From contig NZ_JACVAK010000002.1 in NCBI RefSeq assembly GCF_014851805.1, positions 1,086,672-1,150,671 on the forward strand: a DNA stretch of 64,000 bases. Direction: 5' to 3'. Both the position numbers and the translations under genes were made by a program. The DNA comes from Pseudoxanthomonas sp. PXM02 (lineage in GTDB: Bacteria; Pseudomonadota; Gammaproteobacteria; Xanthomonadales; Xanthomonadaceae). This document shows positions 34,433 through 43,113 of this stretch, in pieces. Each line of letters starts with the position of its first letter. Position 1 is the first letter of the stretch. Under the pieces are notes generated by a model that saw only the letters and a list, made by a program, of their open reading frames with translations, had not been told where the DNA came from and made no database searches.

Positions 34433-35950
34433 ATGACCTCGATCAAGCAAGAAGACCTCATCCAATCCATCGCCGACGGCCTGCAGTACATCAGCTATTA
34501 CCACCCGGTCGACTACATCCAGAACCTCGCCGCCGCCTACGAGCGCGAAGAGTCCCCGGCGGCCAAGGACGCCATCGCCCAGATCCTGATCAACTCGCGC
34601 ATGTGCGCCGAGGGTCATCGCCCGATCTGCCAGGACACCGGCATCGTCACCGTGTTCCTCGAGATCGGCATGGACGTGCGCTGGGACGACGCCACGATGG
34701 GCGTGGAGGACATGGTCCACGAGGGCGTGCGCCGCGCTTACAACCACCCCGACAACAAGCTGCGCGCCAGCGTGCTGGCCGATCCGGCCGGCAAGCGCAC
34801 CAACACCAAGGACAACACGCCGGGCGTGGTCAACGTGAAGGTGGTGCCGGGCAACACCGTCGACGTGATCGTCGCCGCCAAGGGCGGCGGTTCGGAGGCG
34901 AAGTCGAAGTTCGCGATGCTCAACCCGTCCGACTCCATCGTCGACTGGGTGCTGAAGACCGTGCCGACGATGGGCGCCGGCTGGTGCCCGCCGGGCATGC
35001 TCGGCATCGGCATCGGCGGCACGGCCGAGAAGGCGATGCTGTTGGCGAAGGAATCGCTGATGGAGCCTATCGACATCACCGACCTGCAGGCGCGCGGTGC
35101 CAGCAATCGCGCCGAGGAACTGCGGCTGGAGCTGTACGAGAAGGTCAACGCGCTCGGCATCGGCGCGCAGGGCCTGGGCGGCCTGACCACGGTGCTCGAC
35201 ATCAAGGTCAAGGATTATCCGACCCACGCGGCCAACCTGCCGGTCGCGATGATCCCGAACTGCGCCGCCACCCGCCATGCGCACTTCACCCTCGACGGCA
35301 GCGGTCCGGTGATGCTGGATCCGCCGTCGCTGGAAGACTGGCCGGAACTGACCTACGACGCCTCGAAGGGCCGCCGTGTCGATCTCGATACGCTGACCCC
35401 GGCCGATGTCGCCAGCTGGAAGCCGGGCGAAGTGCTGCTGCTCAACGGCAAGCTGCTGACCGGCCGCGATGCCGCGCACAAGCGCATGGTCGACATGCTC
35501 AACAAGGGCGAGTCGCTACCGGTCGACCTGAAGGGTCGTTTCATCTACTACGTGGGCCCGGTCGATCCGGTCCGCGACGAGGTCGTCGGCCCCGCAGGCC
35601 CGACCACCGCGACGCGCATGGACAAGTTCACCGAGCAGGTGCTGGCGCAGACCGGCCTGCTGGGCATGGTCGGCAAGGCCGAACGCGGCCCGACGGCGAT
35701 CGAGGCGATCAAGAAGCACCAGTCGGCCTATCTGATGGCGGTCGGCGGCGCGGCCTACCTGGTGTCGAAGGCGATCAAGGCGGCGAAGGTCGTCGGCTTC
35801 GCCGACCTGGGCATGGAGGCGATCTACGAGTTCACCGTGCAGGACATGCCGGTCACCGTCGCGGTCGATTCGCAGGGCACGTCGGTCCACCAGACGGGAC
35901 CGAAGGAATGGCAGGCGCGGATCGGGAAGATTCCGGTGATGGTGGCCTGA
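34433..35950 (+). CDS. fumA: Class I fumarate hydratase (iron-sulfur)
   Basis: 505 residues, the length of class I fumarases. Three conserved cysteines can ligate the 4Fe-4S cluster: Cys66 (RPICQDTG), Cys185 (GAGWCPPG) and Cys277 (IPNCAATRH). The N-terminal alpha part is followed by the C-terminal beta part (from about residue 330), with GPTTATRMD and GKAERGPTA. It hydrates fumarate to malate in the TCA cycle. No Shine-Dalgarno is evident, and TAAAAT at 34379-34384 may be the -10 element. It is divergent from the ECF41 gene. Confidence 0.95.
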   Translation: MTSIKQEDLIQSIADGLQYISYYHPVDYIQNLAAAYEREESPAAKDAIAQILINSRMCAEGHRPICQDTGIVTVFLEIGMDVRWDDATMGVEDMVHEGVRRAYNHPDNKLRASVLADPAGKRTNTKDNTPGVVNVKVVPGNTVDVIVAAKGGGSEAKSKFAMLNPSDSIVDWVLKTVPTMGAGWCPPGMLGIGIGGTAEKAMLLAKESLMEPIDITDLQARGASNRAEELRLELYEKVNALGIGAQGLGGLTTVLDIKVKDYPTHAANLPVAMIPNCAATRHAHFTLDGSGPVMLDPPSLEDWPELTYDASKGRRVDLDTLTPADVASWKPGEVLLLNGKLLTGRDAAHKRMVDMLNKGESLPVDLKGRFIYYVGPVDPVRDEVVGPAGPTTATRMDKFTEQVLAQTGLLGMVGKAERGPTAIEAIKKHQSAYLMAVGGAAYLVSKAIKAAKVVGFADLGMEAIYEFTVQDMPVTVAVDSQGTSVHQTGPKEWQARIGKIPVMVA

Positions 35951-35951
35951 G

Positions 35952-36266
35952 ATGAAGTACGTCCCCTGGCTGATCTGCGTGGTGTCGCTGGGGGCCGCCG
36001 CCCTGATGGGCTTCGCGTTGCTGAACGGTGGTTCCGCGCTGACCGATGCACGGTCGCAGGTCGGCTATCTGGAGGAGCGGAGCGAGCTGGCGCTGTCTTT
36101 CGTGCGTGAGCAATGGGTGGGACGCACGCGTGCGGACTTGCTGCAAGCTGCCGAAGCCGCGCGGAAGCGCGGCGTCATCGTCAAGGATCATCCCGAGGTC
36201 GTGGAGGTCGGTGACATCTCCTTCCACGTCGCCAACGACCGGATCACCGGCGTCACCTACTTCTGA
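35952..36266 (+). CDS. Imm58-like membrane-anchored protein
   Basis: 104 residues: one N-terminal helix (WLICVVSLGAAALMGFALL) then a soluble part with EERSELALSFVREQWVGRT, a helical LLQAAEAARKRG and a closing EVGDISFHVANDRITGVTYF. This order, helix anchor, Arg/Ser-rich coiled stretch, W-x-G-x-T, and a final G-D-x-x-F strand, resembles the Imm58 immunity family. No toxin gene is nearby. It begins one base after the fumarase stop, so it may be co-transcribed with fumA. Assignment is tentative. Confidence 0.5.
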   Translation: MKYVPWLICVVSLGAAALMGFALLNGGSALTDARSQVGYLEERSELALSFVREQWVGRTRADLLQAAEAARKRGVIVKDHPEVVEVGDISFHVANDRITGVTYF

Positions 36267-36272
36267 GCGCAT

Positions 36273-36908
36273 ATGACCACGAAGCTCTACTACTCCCGCA
36301 GCACCGCCAGCCTAGTCGTGCACTGGCTGCTGATCGAACTCGGCATCCCGCATGAGCTGCACGAGCTGGACTTCGACAAGCGCGACCAGAAGTCGGACGA
36401 CTACCTGAAGCTCAATCCGGCCGGTGTGGTCCCCACGCTGGTGATGGACGGACAGGTGATCACCGAGACCGCGGCCATTCTGATGCACCTGGCCGACACG
36501 CATCCGCGCGCGGAGCTGGCACCGGCCGTGGCGAGCACGCAGCGCGCGCAGTACTACCGCTGGATGCTGTTCTGCGCCAACACCCTGATGCCGGCCTACC
36601 GCGCCTGGTTCTATTCGGACGAGATCGCCGGCGAAGCCAACGTGCAGGCCACGCAGGATCACGCACGGGCGAAGCTGGAGAAGGCGTGGGGGCAGGTCGC
36701 CGACCATCTGCATACGCACGGCCCGTACCTGCTGGGTGCCCAGCGCACGGCGGCCGACTTCCTGCTGACCATGCTGATGCGCTGGTCGCGCAACATGCCG
36801 ACGCCGACCGACACCTGGCCGGCGCTGCAGGCCTACGCGCAGCGCATGAAGGCATTGCCGAGCTTCAAGGAAGTCTATGCCCGTGAGGGCCTGACCGACT
36901 GGACATGA
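36273..36908 (+). CDS. Glutathione S-transferase family protein
   Basis: 211 residues: an N-terminal thioredoxin-fold domain (1-78) with SRSTASLVVHWLL at the catalytic start, the cis-Pro motif NPAGVVPTLVMDG and the glutathione-binding ITETAAILMHL, then a helical domain with LGAQRTAADFLLTMLMRW. A Ser at position 9-10 is the likely thiol activator. Cytosolic; substrate unknown. It follows the Imm58-like gene by six bases. Confidence 0.87.
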   Translation: MTTKLYYSRSTASLVVHWLLIELGIPHELHELDFDKRDQKSDDYLKLNPAGVVPTLVMDGQVITETAAILMHLADTHPRAELAPAVASTQRAQYYRWMLFCANTLMPAYRAWFYSDEIAGEANVQATQDHARAKLEKAWGQVADHLHTHGPYLLGAQRTAADFLLTMLMRWSRNMPTPTDTWPALQAYAQRMKALPSFKEVYAREGLTDWT

Positions 36909-36935
36909 GCCGGGCGCCCTGTCGAAGTGCTCCGG

Positions 36936-37355
36936 TCAGCCGATGCGGTTTCCGGCCGCATCGACGACGGGTTCGCCGTCCTCTTTGCTGAAGGCGCCGC
37001 GTTGCGGCTGCGGCAGGATGTCCAGCACGACTTCCGAAGGGCGGCACAGCTTCGTTCCCAGCGTCGTGACGACCATCGGACGGTTGATCAGCACCGGGTG
37101 CGCGAGCATCGCCTCGACCAGTGCGTGGTCGTCGGCCTCGGCCAGACCGAGGTCGGCGTACAGCGGTTCCTTCGTGCGCACTACATCGCGCACCGGCACC
37201 TGCATGGCAGTGATCAGCGACAGCAGCGTGGCGCGGTCCGGTGGTGTTTTCAGGTACTCGATGACGCGCGGTTCGATGCCGGCGTTGCGGATCAGTCCCA
37301 GCGTGTTGCGCGAGGTGCCACAGGCGGGGTTGTGGTAGATCGTCACGTCGTCCAT
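36936..37355 (-). CDS. arsC: ArsC-family arsenate reductase (glutaredoxin type)
   Basis: 139 residues. Cys12 in the P-loop-like NPACGTSRNTL is the nucleophile, and RTKEPLYADLG and the LINRPMV segment carry the basic residues that hold arsenate or product. The extra C-terminal tail of about 20 residues is unusual but acceptable. No arsenic regulator or transporter genes accompany it, so general thiol-reductase duty is possible. It overlaps the preceding pldA stop by one base (TGATG). Confidence 0.82.
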   Translation of the reverse strand: MDDVTIYHNPACGTSRNTLGLIRNAGIEPRVIEYLKTPPDRATLLSLITAMQVPVRDVVRTKEPLYADLGLAEADDHALVEAMLAHPVLINRPMVVTTLGTKLCRPSEVVLDILPQPQRGAFSKEDGEPVVDAAGNRIG

Positions 37356-38542
37356 CAGTACCAGTCCAGCAGCGAGATGCCCAGGCCGACGTAGGTGGCC
37401 TTGTGGTTGTAGTCGATCAGGCTTTCGCCGTAGCCGTGGAAGACCTGCACGTGGCCACGGAAGGCGCGGTTGATCGGGAAACCGTAGTCCACCTGCAGCG
37501 CACCGTGCGACTGGTCGCCGCCGCGCAGCGAGTGCCGGCCGAGCACGGTGAAGACATGGCCGCCGCGCGCGTAGGTCAGCATCGCATCGCCGCGGCCGAT
37601 GTAATCCTCGATGTCGGGATTGTCGTCGTCGTTGCCGTCCGGCACGCGGTACCACGGGCGCACCACGAAGGCCCAGTTCTCGCGGTCCAGGCCGATGGTG
37701 GCGATGACGCGGTTCCAGCTGCGCGACAGCGGGTCGCTGCGGCCGTTGGACTGGTGGTTGATGCCGATGCCGGCCATGCGGCCCTTCCAGCCGGCGATGC
37801 TGTAGTTGTTGCGGAACACCAGCATCACTTCCGGTTCGTAGTTGGTCTCGCGGAACGGCCGCGATTCCTCGCCGTTGTAGACCTGCCAGCGCGAGCTCTG
37901 GGTGTAGGCACCCCAGATGTCGCCGTTGTCGCCGAACACGTTCTCCGCGAACTTGGTCTTGAAACTCAGCTGGAACTTGGCCTCGATGTCCTGCAGGTCC
38001 TGGGCTTCGGTGACGGTGTTGTCGGGGTTGGGCGACGAAGGCGTCTCGTTGACCTGGCTGGTCCAGAAGGCCGGCAGGAGATACATCGGCTTGTAGGCAC
38101 GCAGTTGGAACACGCCGAGCTTGGAGTCCTTGGCCAGTTCCCAACGGCTGTCGAGCAGCGAACCGCGGCCCGCGTTGGCGATCAGGTCGGCCTCGGCGGC
38201 CTCGTCGACGCGGAACCAGGCGCCCATGCGGCGGCGGGTGCGTTCGCTCAGCGGCAGGTCCGCGGCCTTGGCGGCTTCGGCCTGCGCACGTGCCTGCTCG
38301 CGGGCCTGCGCCCGTGCTTCTGCCTCGGCCTGCTTGGCGGCCAATGCTTCTTCGTCGGCGCGGCGCGTGTCGGCCGCCGTGCGGCCGAGTGCCCCGTCGT
38401 AACAGGCGAGGCGGGCGGCGTCGTTCTCAAGCAGGAAGCAGGCTTCGGCCGCGCTCGTCACCGGGGGACTCTCCTGCGCCTGGCTTGCGAACGACAGGGA
38501 GATGCCGATGGCCAGTGGCAGCAGTCGGATGCGATGCGTCAT
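37355..38542 (-). CDS. pldA: Outer-membrane phospholipase A (PldA)
   Basis: 395 residues: signal peptide ending ASQAQ, an Ala/Glu-rich coiled segment (about 60-100), then a 12-stranded beta-barrel ending in the aromatic LGISLLDWY typical of outer-membrane insertion. The catalytic residues are His263 and Ser265 in GINHQSNGRSD and Asn277 in SWNR, spaced as in E. coli OMPLA (His142, Ser144, Asn156). It is a Ca-dependent dimeric phospholipase that guards against mislocalised phospholipids. Start ATG 38542. The unusually long N-terminal region before the barrel is a xanthomonad feature. Confidence 0.88.
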   Translation of the reverse strand: MTHRIRLLPLAIGISLSFASQAQESPPVTSAAEACFLLENDAARLACYDGALGRTAADTRRADEEALAAKQAEAEARAQAREQARAQAEAAKAADLPLSERTRRRMGAWFRVDEAAEADLIANAGRGSLLDSRWELAKDSKLGVFQLRAYKPMYLLPAFWTSQVNETPSSPNPDNTVTEAQDLQDIEAKFQLSFKTKFAENVFGDNGDIWGAYTQSSRWQVYNGEESRPFRETNYEPEVMLVFRNNYSIAGWKGRMAGIGINHQSNGRSDPLSRSWNRVIATIGLDRENWAFVVRPWYRVPDGNDDDNPDIEDYIGRGDAMLTYARGGHVFTVLGRHSLRGGDQSHGALQVDYGFPINRAFRGHVQVFHGYGESLIDYNHKATYVGLGISLLDWY

Positions 38543-38609
38543 GCGAAGGCTCGAGCAGGAGGAGGCCGACATTCTGCCAGTCGATGGGGGCGGCACGTGC
38601 CGGGGTCGC

Positions 38610-39095
38610 TCAGAAAATCCAGGCGAACACGAACAGGCCGAGCATCGCGAAGGTCAGGCCCAGCTTCAGCACCACGCCCAGTGCGATGCCCAGCCAGGTC
38701 CCGAGACCGACCTTGGCAGCCTGTCCCAGTTCGCGCCCGTGCCACAGCTCGCCTACCAGTGCACCGACGAAGGGGCCGGCGAACAGGCCGATGGGCATGA
38801 AGAACAGGCCGGCGAACGTGCCGATCACGGTGCCCCACAGTGCCTTCCTGCTGGCGCCGACGCGCTGCGCCCCGACGGCAGTGGAGAAGATGTCGGCCGC
38901 GAACGACAGCGCCGTCAGCAGGCCAAGCACCACCAGCGTCACCCAGCCGATCTGCTGGAAGTCGCCCGCCCAGGCCGCCAGCAGCATGCCGGCGAACACC
39001 AGCGGCAGGCCGGGCAGGGCCGGCAGGATCACCCCGGCGATGCCCACCAGGATCAGCAACACGGCCAAGGTGTAGTAGAGCATCTGGATGTCCAA
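38610..39095 (-). CDS. DUF456 family membrane protein
   Basis: 161 residues, five hydrophobic helices, with the recognisable GLPLVFAGMLLAAWAGDF and GTVIGTFAGLFFMPIGLFAGPF stretches of DUF456. The latter, glycine-zipper-like, gives these proteins an early-stress or dodecin-like resemblance, but no role is known. The best ribosome site, AGGAG six bases upstream, belongs to TTG at 39095; an ATG 12 bases further in is the alternative. Confidence 0.8.
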   Translation of the reverse strand: MDIQMLYYTLAVLLILVGIAGVILPALPGLPLVFAGMLLAAWAGDFQQIGWVTLVVLGLLTALSFAADIFSTAVGAQRVGASRKALWGTVIGTFAGLFFMPIGLFAGPFVGALVGELWHGRELGQAAKVGLGTWLGIALGVVLKLGLTFAMLGLFVFAWIF

Positions 39096-39131
39096 TCAAA
39101 TCTCCTAGGGAATCAATGGGTTGCTGGGGGC

Positions 39132-39324
39132 TTGACTTTTCCGTTCAAGCGTTTGCATTTTGCCAAATGCCGGGTTACTGTGCGGCCGCTGCCGTTGCCA
39201 AGGTCACCGTGAATCGTGGCCTGATGGGGTAGATCCATGATCCGCTGCATCGTTGTACCTCGCTTCCTCCTTGCAACCAGCCGCCCAGCAGGCGTAACCA
39301 CCACCCGTTTCAAGGAGCAAGTAG
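39132..39324 (+). promoter_or_regulatory. Probable cold-shock leader of the csp gene
   Basis: About 190 bp without a gene precede the csp ATG. It opens with TTGACT at 39132-39137, a possible -35 with no clear -10, and contains GCATTT-TGCC-AAATGC (39155-39170), a perfect 6-bp dyad with a 4-nt loop. Csp mRNAs typically have long structured leaders that act as thermosensors; this is inferred, not proven. AAGGAG at 39312-39317 is the ribosome site. Confidence 0.4.
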
Positions 39325-39534
39325 ATGTCTGATCGTGAAACCGGAACCGTCAAATGGTTCAACGATGCCAAGGGCTTCGGCTTCATCAGCCGCGAGAATG
39401 GTGAAGACGTGTTCGTGCATTTCCGCGCCATCCAGACCCAGGGCTTCAAGAGCCTGAAGGAAGGCCAGAAGGTCAGCTTCACCGTCGTGCAGGGCCAGAA
39501 GGGCCTGCAGGCCGACGCCGTGCAGCCGGTCTGA
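39325..39534 (+). CDS. cspA: Cold-shock protein (CspA family)
   Basis: 69 residues, the standard length. The nucleic-acid-binding motifs RNP1 KGFGFI (about residues 16-21) and RNP2 VFVHF (29-33) are intact on the OB-fold, so single-stranded RNA/DNA binding is expected. It begins [18 protein letters not shown] strong AAGGAG ribosome site, a long leader and a downstream bidirectional terminator make it a monocistronic unit. Xanthomonads have several such proteins; whether this one is cold-induced cannot be told from sequence. Confidence 0.96.
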   Translation: MSDRETGTVKWFNDAKGFGFISRENGEDVFVHFRAIQTQGFKSLKEGQKVSFTVVQGQKGLQADAVQPV

Positions 39535-39578
39535 ACTGAAGGAATCGCCGAACCGCGCTACGGCGCGTGCTCCGCAAG

Positions 39579-39610
39579 AAAAAGCCCGGCTGACGCCGGG
39601 CTTTTTCTTT
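39579..39610. terminator. Bidirectional terminator between csp and a lipoprotein gene
   Basis: AAAAAGCCCGGC, a TGAC loop and GCCGGGCTTTTTCTTT form a strong GC stem flanked by an A-tract and a T-tract, so it can end both the csp transcript and the convergent glycine-zipper gene. Confidence 0.9.
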
Positions 39611-39632
39611 GTGCTCGTAGAGGAGCGGATGA

Positions 39633-40112
39633 TCAGCGGATCACCACGCGTCCGTTCTGGATGCGGACGTAGGTGTTCTCGCGCACGCCGCCCAGGTCGC
39701 GCTGGCTGATCGTCACGCGGCGACCATCGTCCATGCGGACGGTGACATTGTAGGTATCGCCGGTGGTGCGGTTCTGGATCGCATTACCGGCAGCGGCGCC
39801 CGCGACGGCACCCGCGACGGTGGAGACATTCTTGTTGCCTTCGCTGCCGCCCGTACGGTCGGAGATCTGGCGACCGGCGACGGCGCCGACGATGCCACCC
39901 AGTACCGCACCGGTGGCCGAAGGTGCGCTACGTCCCGACGGCACCACGTCGATGCGTTCGACGATGCCGCAGTCGGCACAGTAGCGACTGGCTGGGGCGC
40001 TGTTGTAGCCACCACCGTTATAGCCACCGCTGCTGTAGCCGGGCGACGTGCTGGCGCAACCCGCGAGGGCGACGGTGGCGGTCAGGCCGATGGCGAGAAG
40101 ACGCATGTTCAT
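39633..40112 (-). CDS. Glycine-zipper 2TM outer-membrane lipoprotein
   Basis: 159 residues. A lipoprotein signal ends LAGC (Cys18), then a Gly/Tyr/Ser-rich stretch, the CADCGIVERIDVVP segment and a 2TM glycine zipper with GAVLGGIVGAVAGRQISD and VAGAVAGAAAGNAIQN, followed by a C-terminal strand region (TVRMDDGRRVTI). It resembles SlyB/PcpR-like surface lipoproteins. The start ATG 40112 has AGGAGG at ideal spacing. The first cysteine pair in CADC is unusual. Probably envelope stability. Confidence 0.82.
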   Translation of the reverse strand: MNMRLLAIGLTATVALAGCASTSPGYSSGGYNGGGYNSAPASRYCADCGIVERIDVVPSGRSAPSATGAVLGGIVGAVAGRQISDRTGGSEGNKNVSTVAGAVAGAAAGNAIQNRTTGDTYNVTVRMDDGRRVTISQRDLGGVRENTYVRIQNGRVVIR

Positions 40113-40252
40113 GGGTGCCTCCTGGGATGGTGGGCCCGTCAATGTGATGCGGTCCCTTCGAGGCGCATGCTCCACATCGCCGCGTGAACATCACGACAAT
40201 CGGGCCGCTTGCGCGGCCCGGATGTCAGGAGCGATTCAGTCGCGCGACCGGC

Positions 40253-40693
40253 TCAGCCGCGGAAGTCCTGGTGACACGCCTTGCAGTCGCCACCGACTTT
40301 TTCGACCAGCGCGCCGGCAGCAGCGCAATCCGTCGGCGGGGCGCTCAGGGCAGCGTCGAGGTCGGCGCGGAACTGGCTGGTATGCGTCTTGAACCGCGGG
40401 TCATCGGCGATGCCGGGGAACGCCATGTCCAGATCGTTCGCCATCGCGCGCAGGGTGCGCACATGCGGAATGGTGTCCGTGGCGGCACAGCGGTTCTGCT
40501 TGACCTTGTCCGCCAGTTGCCCGGAGTGCTTGGCCATCACGTGCATCACGCTGTCCGGGAACGGATCCTGTCTTGCCTGGATGGCGCGCAGCGCCATGAC
40601 CGTGCAGATGGCGCCCACAACGAGGCCGATCAGGAACAGGAACAGGTAGCGCGATGCGGCGGAGGGCTTCTTTGTCTCGGGTTGGCTGGCCAT
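40253..40693 (-). CDS. Cytochrome c' family protein
   Basis: 146 residues with one N-terminal membrane helix (about 16-37), then a four-helix bundle ending in the haem-binding CKACHQDFRG (CxxCH near the C-terminus), the position typical of cytochrome c'. MANDLDMAFPGIADDPRFKT contributes the conserved helix 2 region. It needs the Ccm system encoded in this window for haem attachment. Role unknown: gas binding, NO protection or electron transfer are family options. Start ATG 40693 with GGAG seven bases upstream. Confidence 0.85.
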   Translation of the reverse strand: MASQPETKKPSAASRYLFLFLIGLVVGAICTVMALRAIQARQDPFPDSVMHVMAKHSGQLADKVKQNRCAATDTIPHVRTLRAMANDLDMAFPGIADDPRFKTHTSQFRADLDAALSAPPTDCAAAGALVEKVGGDCKACHQDFRG

Positions 40694-40769
40694 GTGGCGG
40701 GCTCCGGGTGGATGACGCCGCGATGGTACGACGCCCGTCATCGTGTGCGCCACGGCTTAAACTACTGGC

Positions 40770-41579
40770 ATGAAGAAAGAACTCAGGGACCGGTTCGCCG
40801 GCATCGACCGCCTTTACGGCGTCGGCTCGGTCGAGCGCCATGCGGCGGCGCGCGTGGCGGTGGTCGGGATGGGCGGTGTCGGCTCGTGGGTGGTGGAGGC
40901 GCTGGCGCGCTCGGGCATCGGTCATCTCACATTGATCGATGCCGACGACATTTGCGTGTCCAACACCAACCGTCAGCTGCCCGCACTCGAGGGTCATTAC
41001 GGTCGCAACAAGGCCGAGGCCATGGCCGATCGCTGCCGCGCGATCAATCCGCTGATCGAGGTCGATGTCGTGCCGCAGTTCCTCACGTCCACCAATATGA
41101 GTGAACTGCTAGACCGTGGTTTCGATCTGGTGCTCGACGCTTGCGACAGTTTTCGCGTCAAGGTCGAAATGATCGCCTGGTGCCGCCGACGCAAGTTGCC
41201 GATCGTGGTATCGGGTTCGGCCGGAGGGCGCACCGATCCCACCCAGATCCGGCTGCGCGACCTGTCGCGCACCGAGCACGACGCACTGCTCGCCTTGGTG
41301 CGGAAGAAGTTGCGGTCGGATTTCAACTTCCCGAAGAACAAGGATCGCTACTTCGGCGTCCAGGCGGTCTATTCGCTGGAGAACGTCAAGTACCCGCAAG
41401 CCAACGGCAGCGTCTGCGGTCTGCGTCCGCAGTTGGGCGCGGACGCCGCACTGAAACTGGATTGCGGTGTCGGCCTCGGGGCGGCCACGCATATCACCGG
41501 TGCGTTCGCGTTCGCGATGGTAGGCAAGGCGCTGGAACTGCTGGGCAAGCCGCGCAGCAATCAGCCGGAGAGCTTGTAG
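40770..41579 (+). CDS. tcdA: tRNA threonylcarbamoyladenosine dehydratase TcdA
   Basis: 269 residues with the E1-like adenylation fold: VVGMGGVGSWVVEALARSGIG binds ATP, ADDICVSNTNRQLPALEGH marks the ThiF/MoeB group, and DACDSFRVKVEM lies on the crossover segment. VSGSAGGRTDPTQIRLRDLS is the TcdA-type loop, and Cys234-region GVCGLRPQ-like SVCGLRPQL is conserved. It cyclises t6A to ct6A in tRNAs reading ANN codons. TAAACT upstream may be a -10 element. Monocistronic. Confidence 0.92.
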   Translation: MKKELRDRFAGIDRLYGVGSVERHAAARVAVVGMGGVGSWVVEALARSGIGHLTLIDADDICVSNTNRQLPALEGHYGRNKAEAMADRCRAINPLIEVDVVPQFLTSTNMSELLDRGFDLVLDACDSFRVKVEMIAWCRRRKLPIVVSGSAGGRTDPTQIRLRDLSRTEHDALLALVRKKLRSDFNFPKNKDRYFGVQAVYSLENVKYPQANGSVCGLRPQLGADAALKLDCGVGLGAATHITGAFAFAMVGKALELLGKPRSNQPESL

Positions 41580-41700
41580 GCGGCCATTGACGCTGGGCGG
41601 CATCGGTTCGCCGCAGCCGCACGACAGTTCGTCTCAACGGTCTTTCTCCGGAGCGATGTGGGGCAGATAGTGCCGCCCCCATCCCAGGTCATATCTGTCC

Positions 41701-43107
41701 ATGCGCGGTCGCTTTCTCCCGATCCTGCTCCTCCTGCTGCCCCTCACCGCGACCGCGCAGGTCTGTGCGACGCTCCCTGGCGACATGCGTGCCGCGCGCC
41801 TGCACGTGGTCGGTGGGCCTGACGCTCTTCGGGTGGAGCGTGTCCCCGTGCCCTCGTTGCGCCCGGGCGAGATACTGGTGAAGGTCCATTACGCCAGCAT
41901 CAACCCGGTCGACTGGAAGCTGCAGGAGGCCGGACGCCTGCCGCTGCCGGCGACGCCGGGGGGCGACTTTTCCGGTGAGATCGTGGGGGTGGCGCCCGGC
42001 GTCACCACGTTCGCATGCGGCGACCGGGTCGCCGGCATCGTGGACCCACGGGAGCGATCGGGAAGCTACGCGGAGTACGTCGCAGCGCCCGTCGATGCGG
42101 TCGTGCGCGCACCATCGGCCTTCACCTTGCAGGAAGCGGCGGCCTATCCCACGGTCGCCGTTGCCGCCTGGCGCTATCTGGTCGCGGGTGCGGACGTGCA
42201 GGCCGGCGAGCGCGTGCTGGTGCATGGCGGAGCGGGCGGTGTCGGTTCAATCGTCGTGCAGCTGGCGAAAGCCCGCGGTGCGTACGTCATCGCCACGGCA
42301 TCTGCACGGAATCACGCCTACCTGAGAGCGTTGGGTGCAGATGAGGTGATCGACTATCGCGCCGTACGATTCGAAGATGTCGTGCGCGATGTCGATATCG
42401 TGGTGGATGCGGTGGGCGGTGACACATTGACCCGCTCGCCGCAGGTTCTGCGCATGGGCGGACGGCTGGTTTCGTTGGCCGGGCGCATGTCGGATGAGGT
42501 CTGCAGATCGGGCCGCATTGTCTGCCCCGCGACGGCGCCGTGGGATGTCCAGGCGGGTTTGAATGGAGTCGCCGACCTGATTGCCACGGGCAAGTTGGGT
42601 GTTCATATCGATGGCATTTACCCGTTGCACCAGATCACCCAGGCGCAACAGCACAATCGCGCAGGCAGTACTCGGGGCAAGGTCGTGGTGGCGATTGCCG
42701 GAGACCCGGTGCAAAGCGCCAGCGGCGAAGACGTACCTGCCGTGCGGCTGCCGCTGCAGGCTTACCTGGATGGTCATGCGACCGGCGGTCGCCGCCACTT
42801 CGAGCGCGCCTTCGCCTCCGACGCGATTCTCGTGGGCTACAAGGACGGCCGGTACCGGCAATGGCCGGCCAGCGACTACATCGCCGCCTCCGCCAGCGAG
42901 CGTCGCCCGGCGGACGAGCACGCACGACGCCGCACGATCCGGCAGATCACCGTGACCGGTGATGTGGCCACGGCGGTGATCGAGCTGGATTACCCCGACA
43001 TGAAAGCCTTGGACCACATGACGCTGCTGCGTCATGACGGCGAATGGAGGATCGCGGTCAAGGCCTACCATGCCTGGACGCCGCCGGCGGCGCAGGCCGC
43101 ACCCTGA
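41701..43107 (+). CDS. Exported MDR-type oxidoreductase fused to an NTF2-like domain
   Basis: 468 residues. A Sec signal peptide (MRGRFLPILLLLLPLTATAQ) precedes a quinone-oxidoreductase fold (about 28-335): GDFSGEIVGVAPGV, the cofactor motif VHGGAGGVGSIVVQLAKARG, GADEVIDYR, DVVVDAVGGDTL-type loop and GRLVSLAG. It continues into a second domain (about 350-460; FASDAILVGYKDGRYRQWP, ...VATAVIELDYPDMK, DGEWRIAVKAYHAW) like the lumazine-binding/NTF2 families. An NADPH enzyme with an export signal is odd, because NADPH is not expected in the periplasm. The fusion may be structural or binding rather than redox. Confidence 0.72.
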   Translation: MRGRFLPILLLLLPLTATAQVCATLPGDMRAARLHVVGGPDALRVERVPVPSLRPGEILVKVHYASINPVDWKLQEAGRLPLPATPGGDFSGEIVGVAPGVTTFACGDRVAGIVDPRERSGSYAEYVAAPVDAVVRAPSAFTLQEAAAYPTVAVAAWRYLVAGADVQAGERVLVHGGAGGVGSIVVQLAKARGAYVIATASARNHAYLRALGADEVIDYRAVRFEDVVRDVDIVVDAVGGDTLTRSPQVLRMGGRLVSLAGRMSDEVCRSGRIVCPATAPWDVQAGLNGVADLIATGKLGVHIDGIYPLHQITQAQQHNRAGSTRGKVVVAIAGDPVQSASGEDVPAVRLPLQAYLDGHATGGRRHFERAFASDAILVGYKDGRYRQWPASDYIAASASERRPADEHARRRTIRQITVTGDVATAVIELDYPDMKALDHMTLLRHDGEWRIAVKAYHAWTPPAAQAAP

Positions 43108-43113
43108 TGTTGA

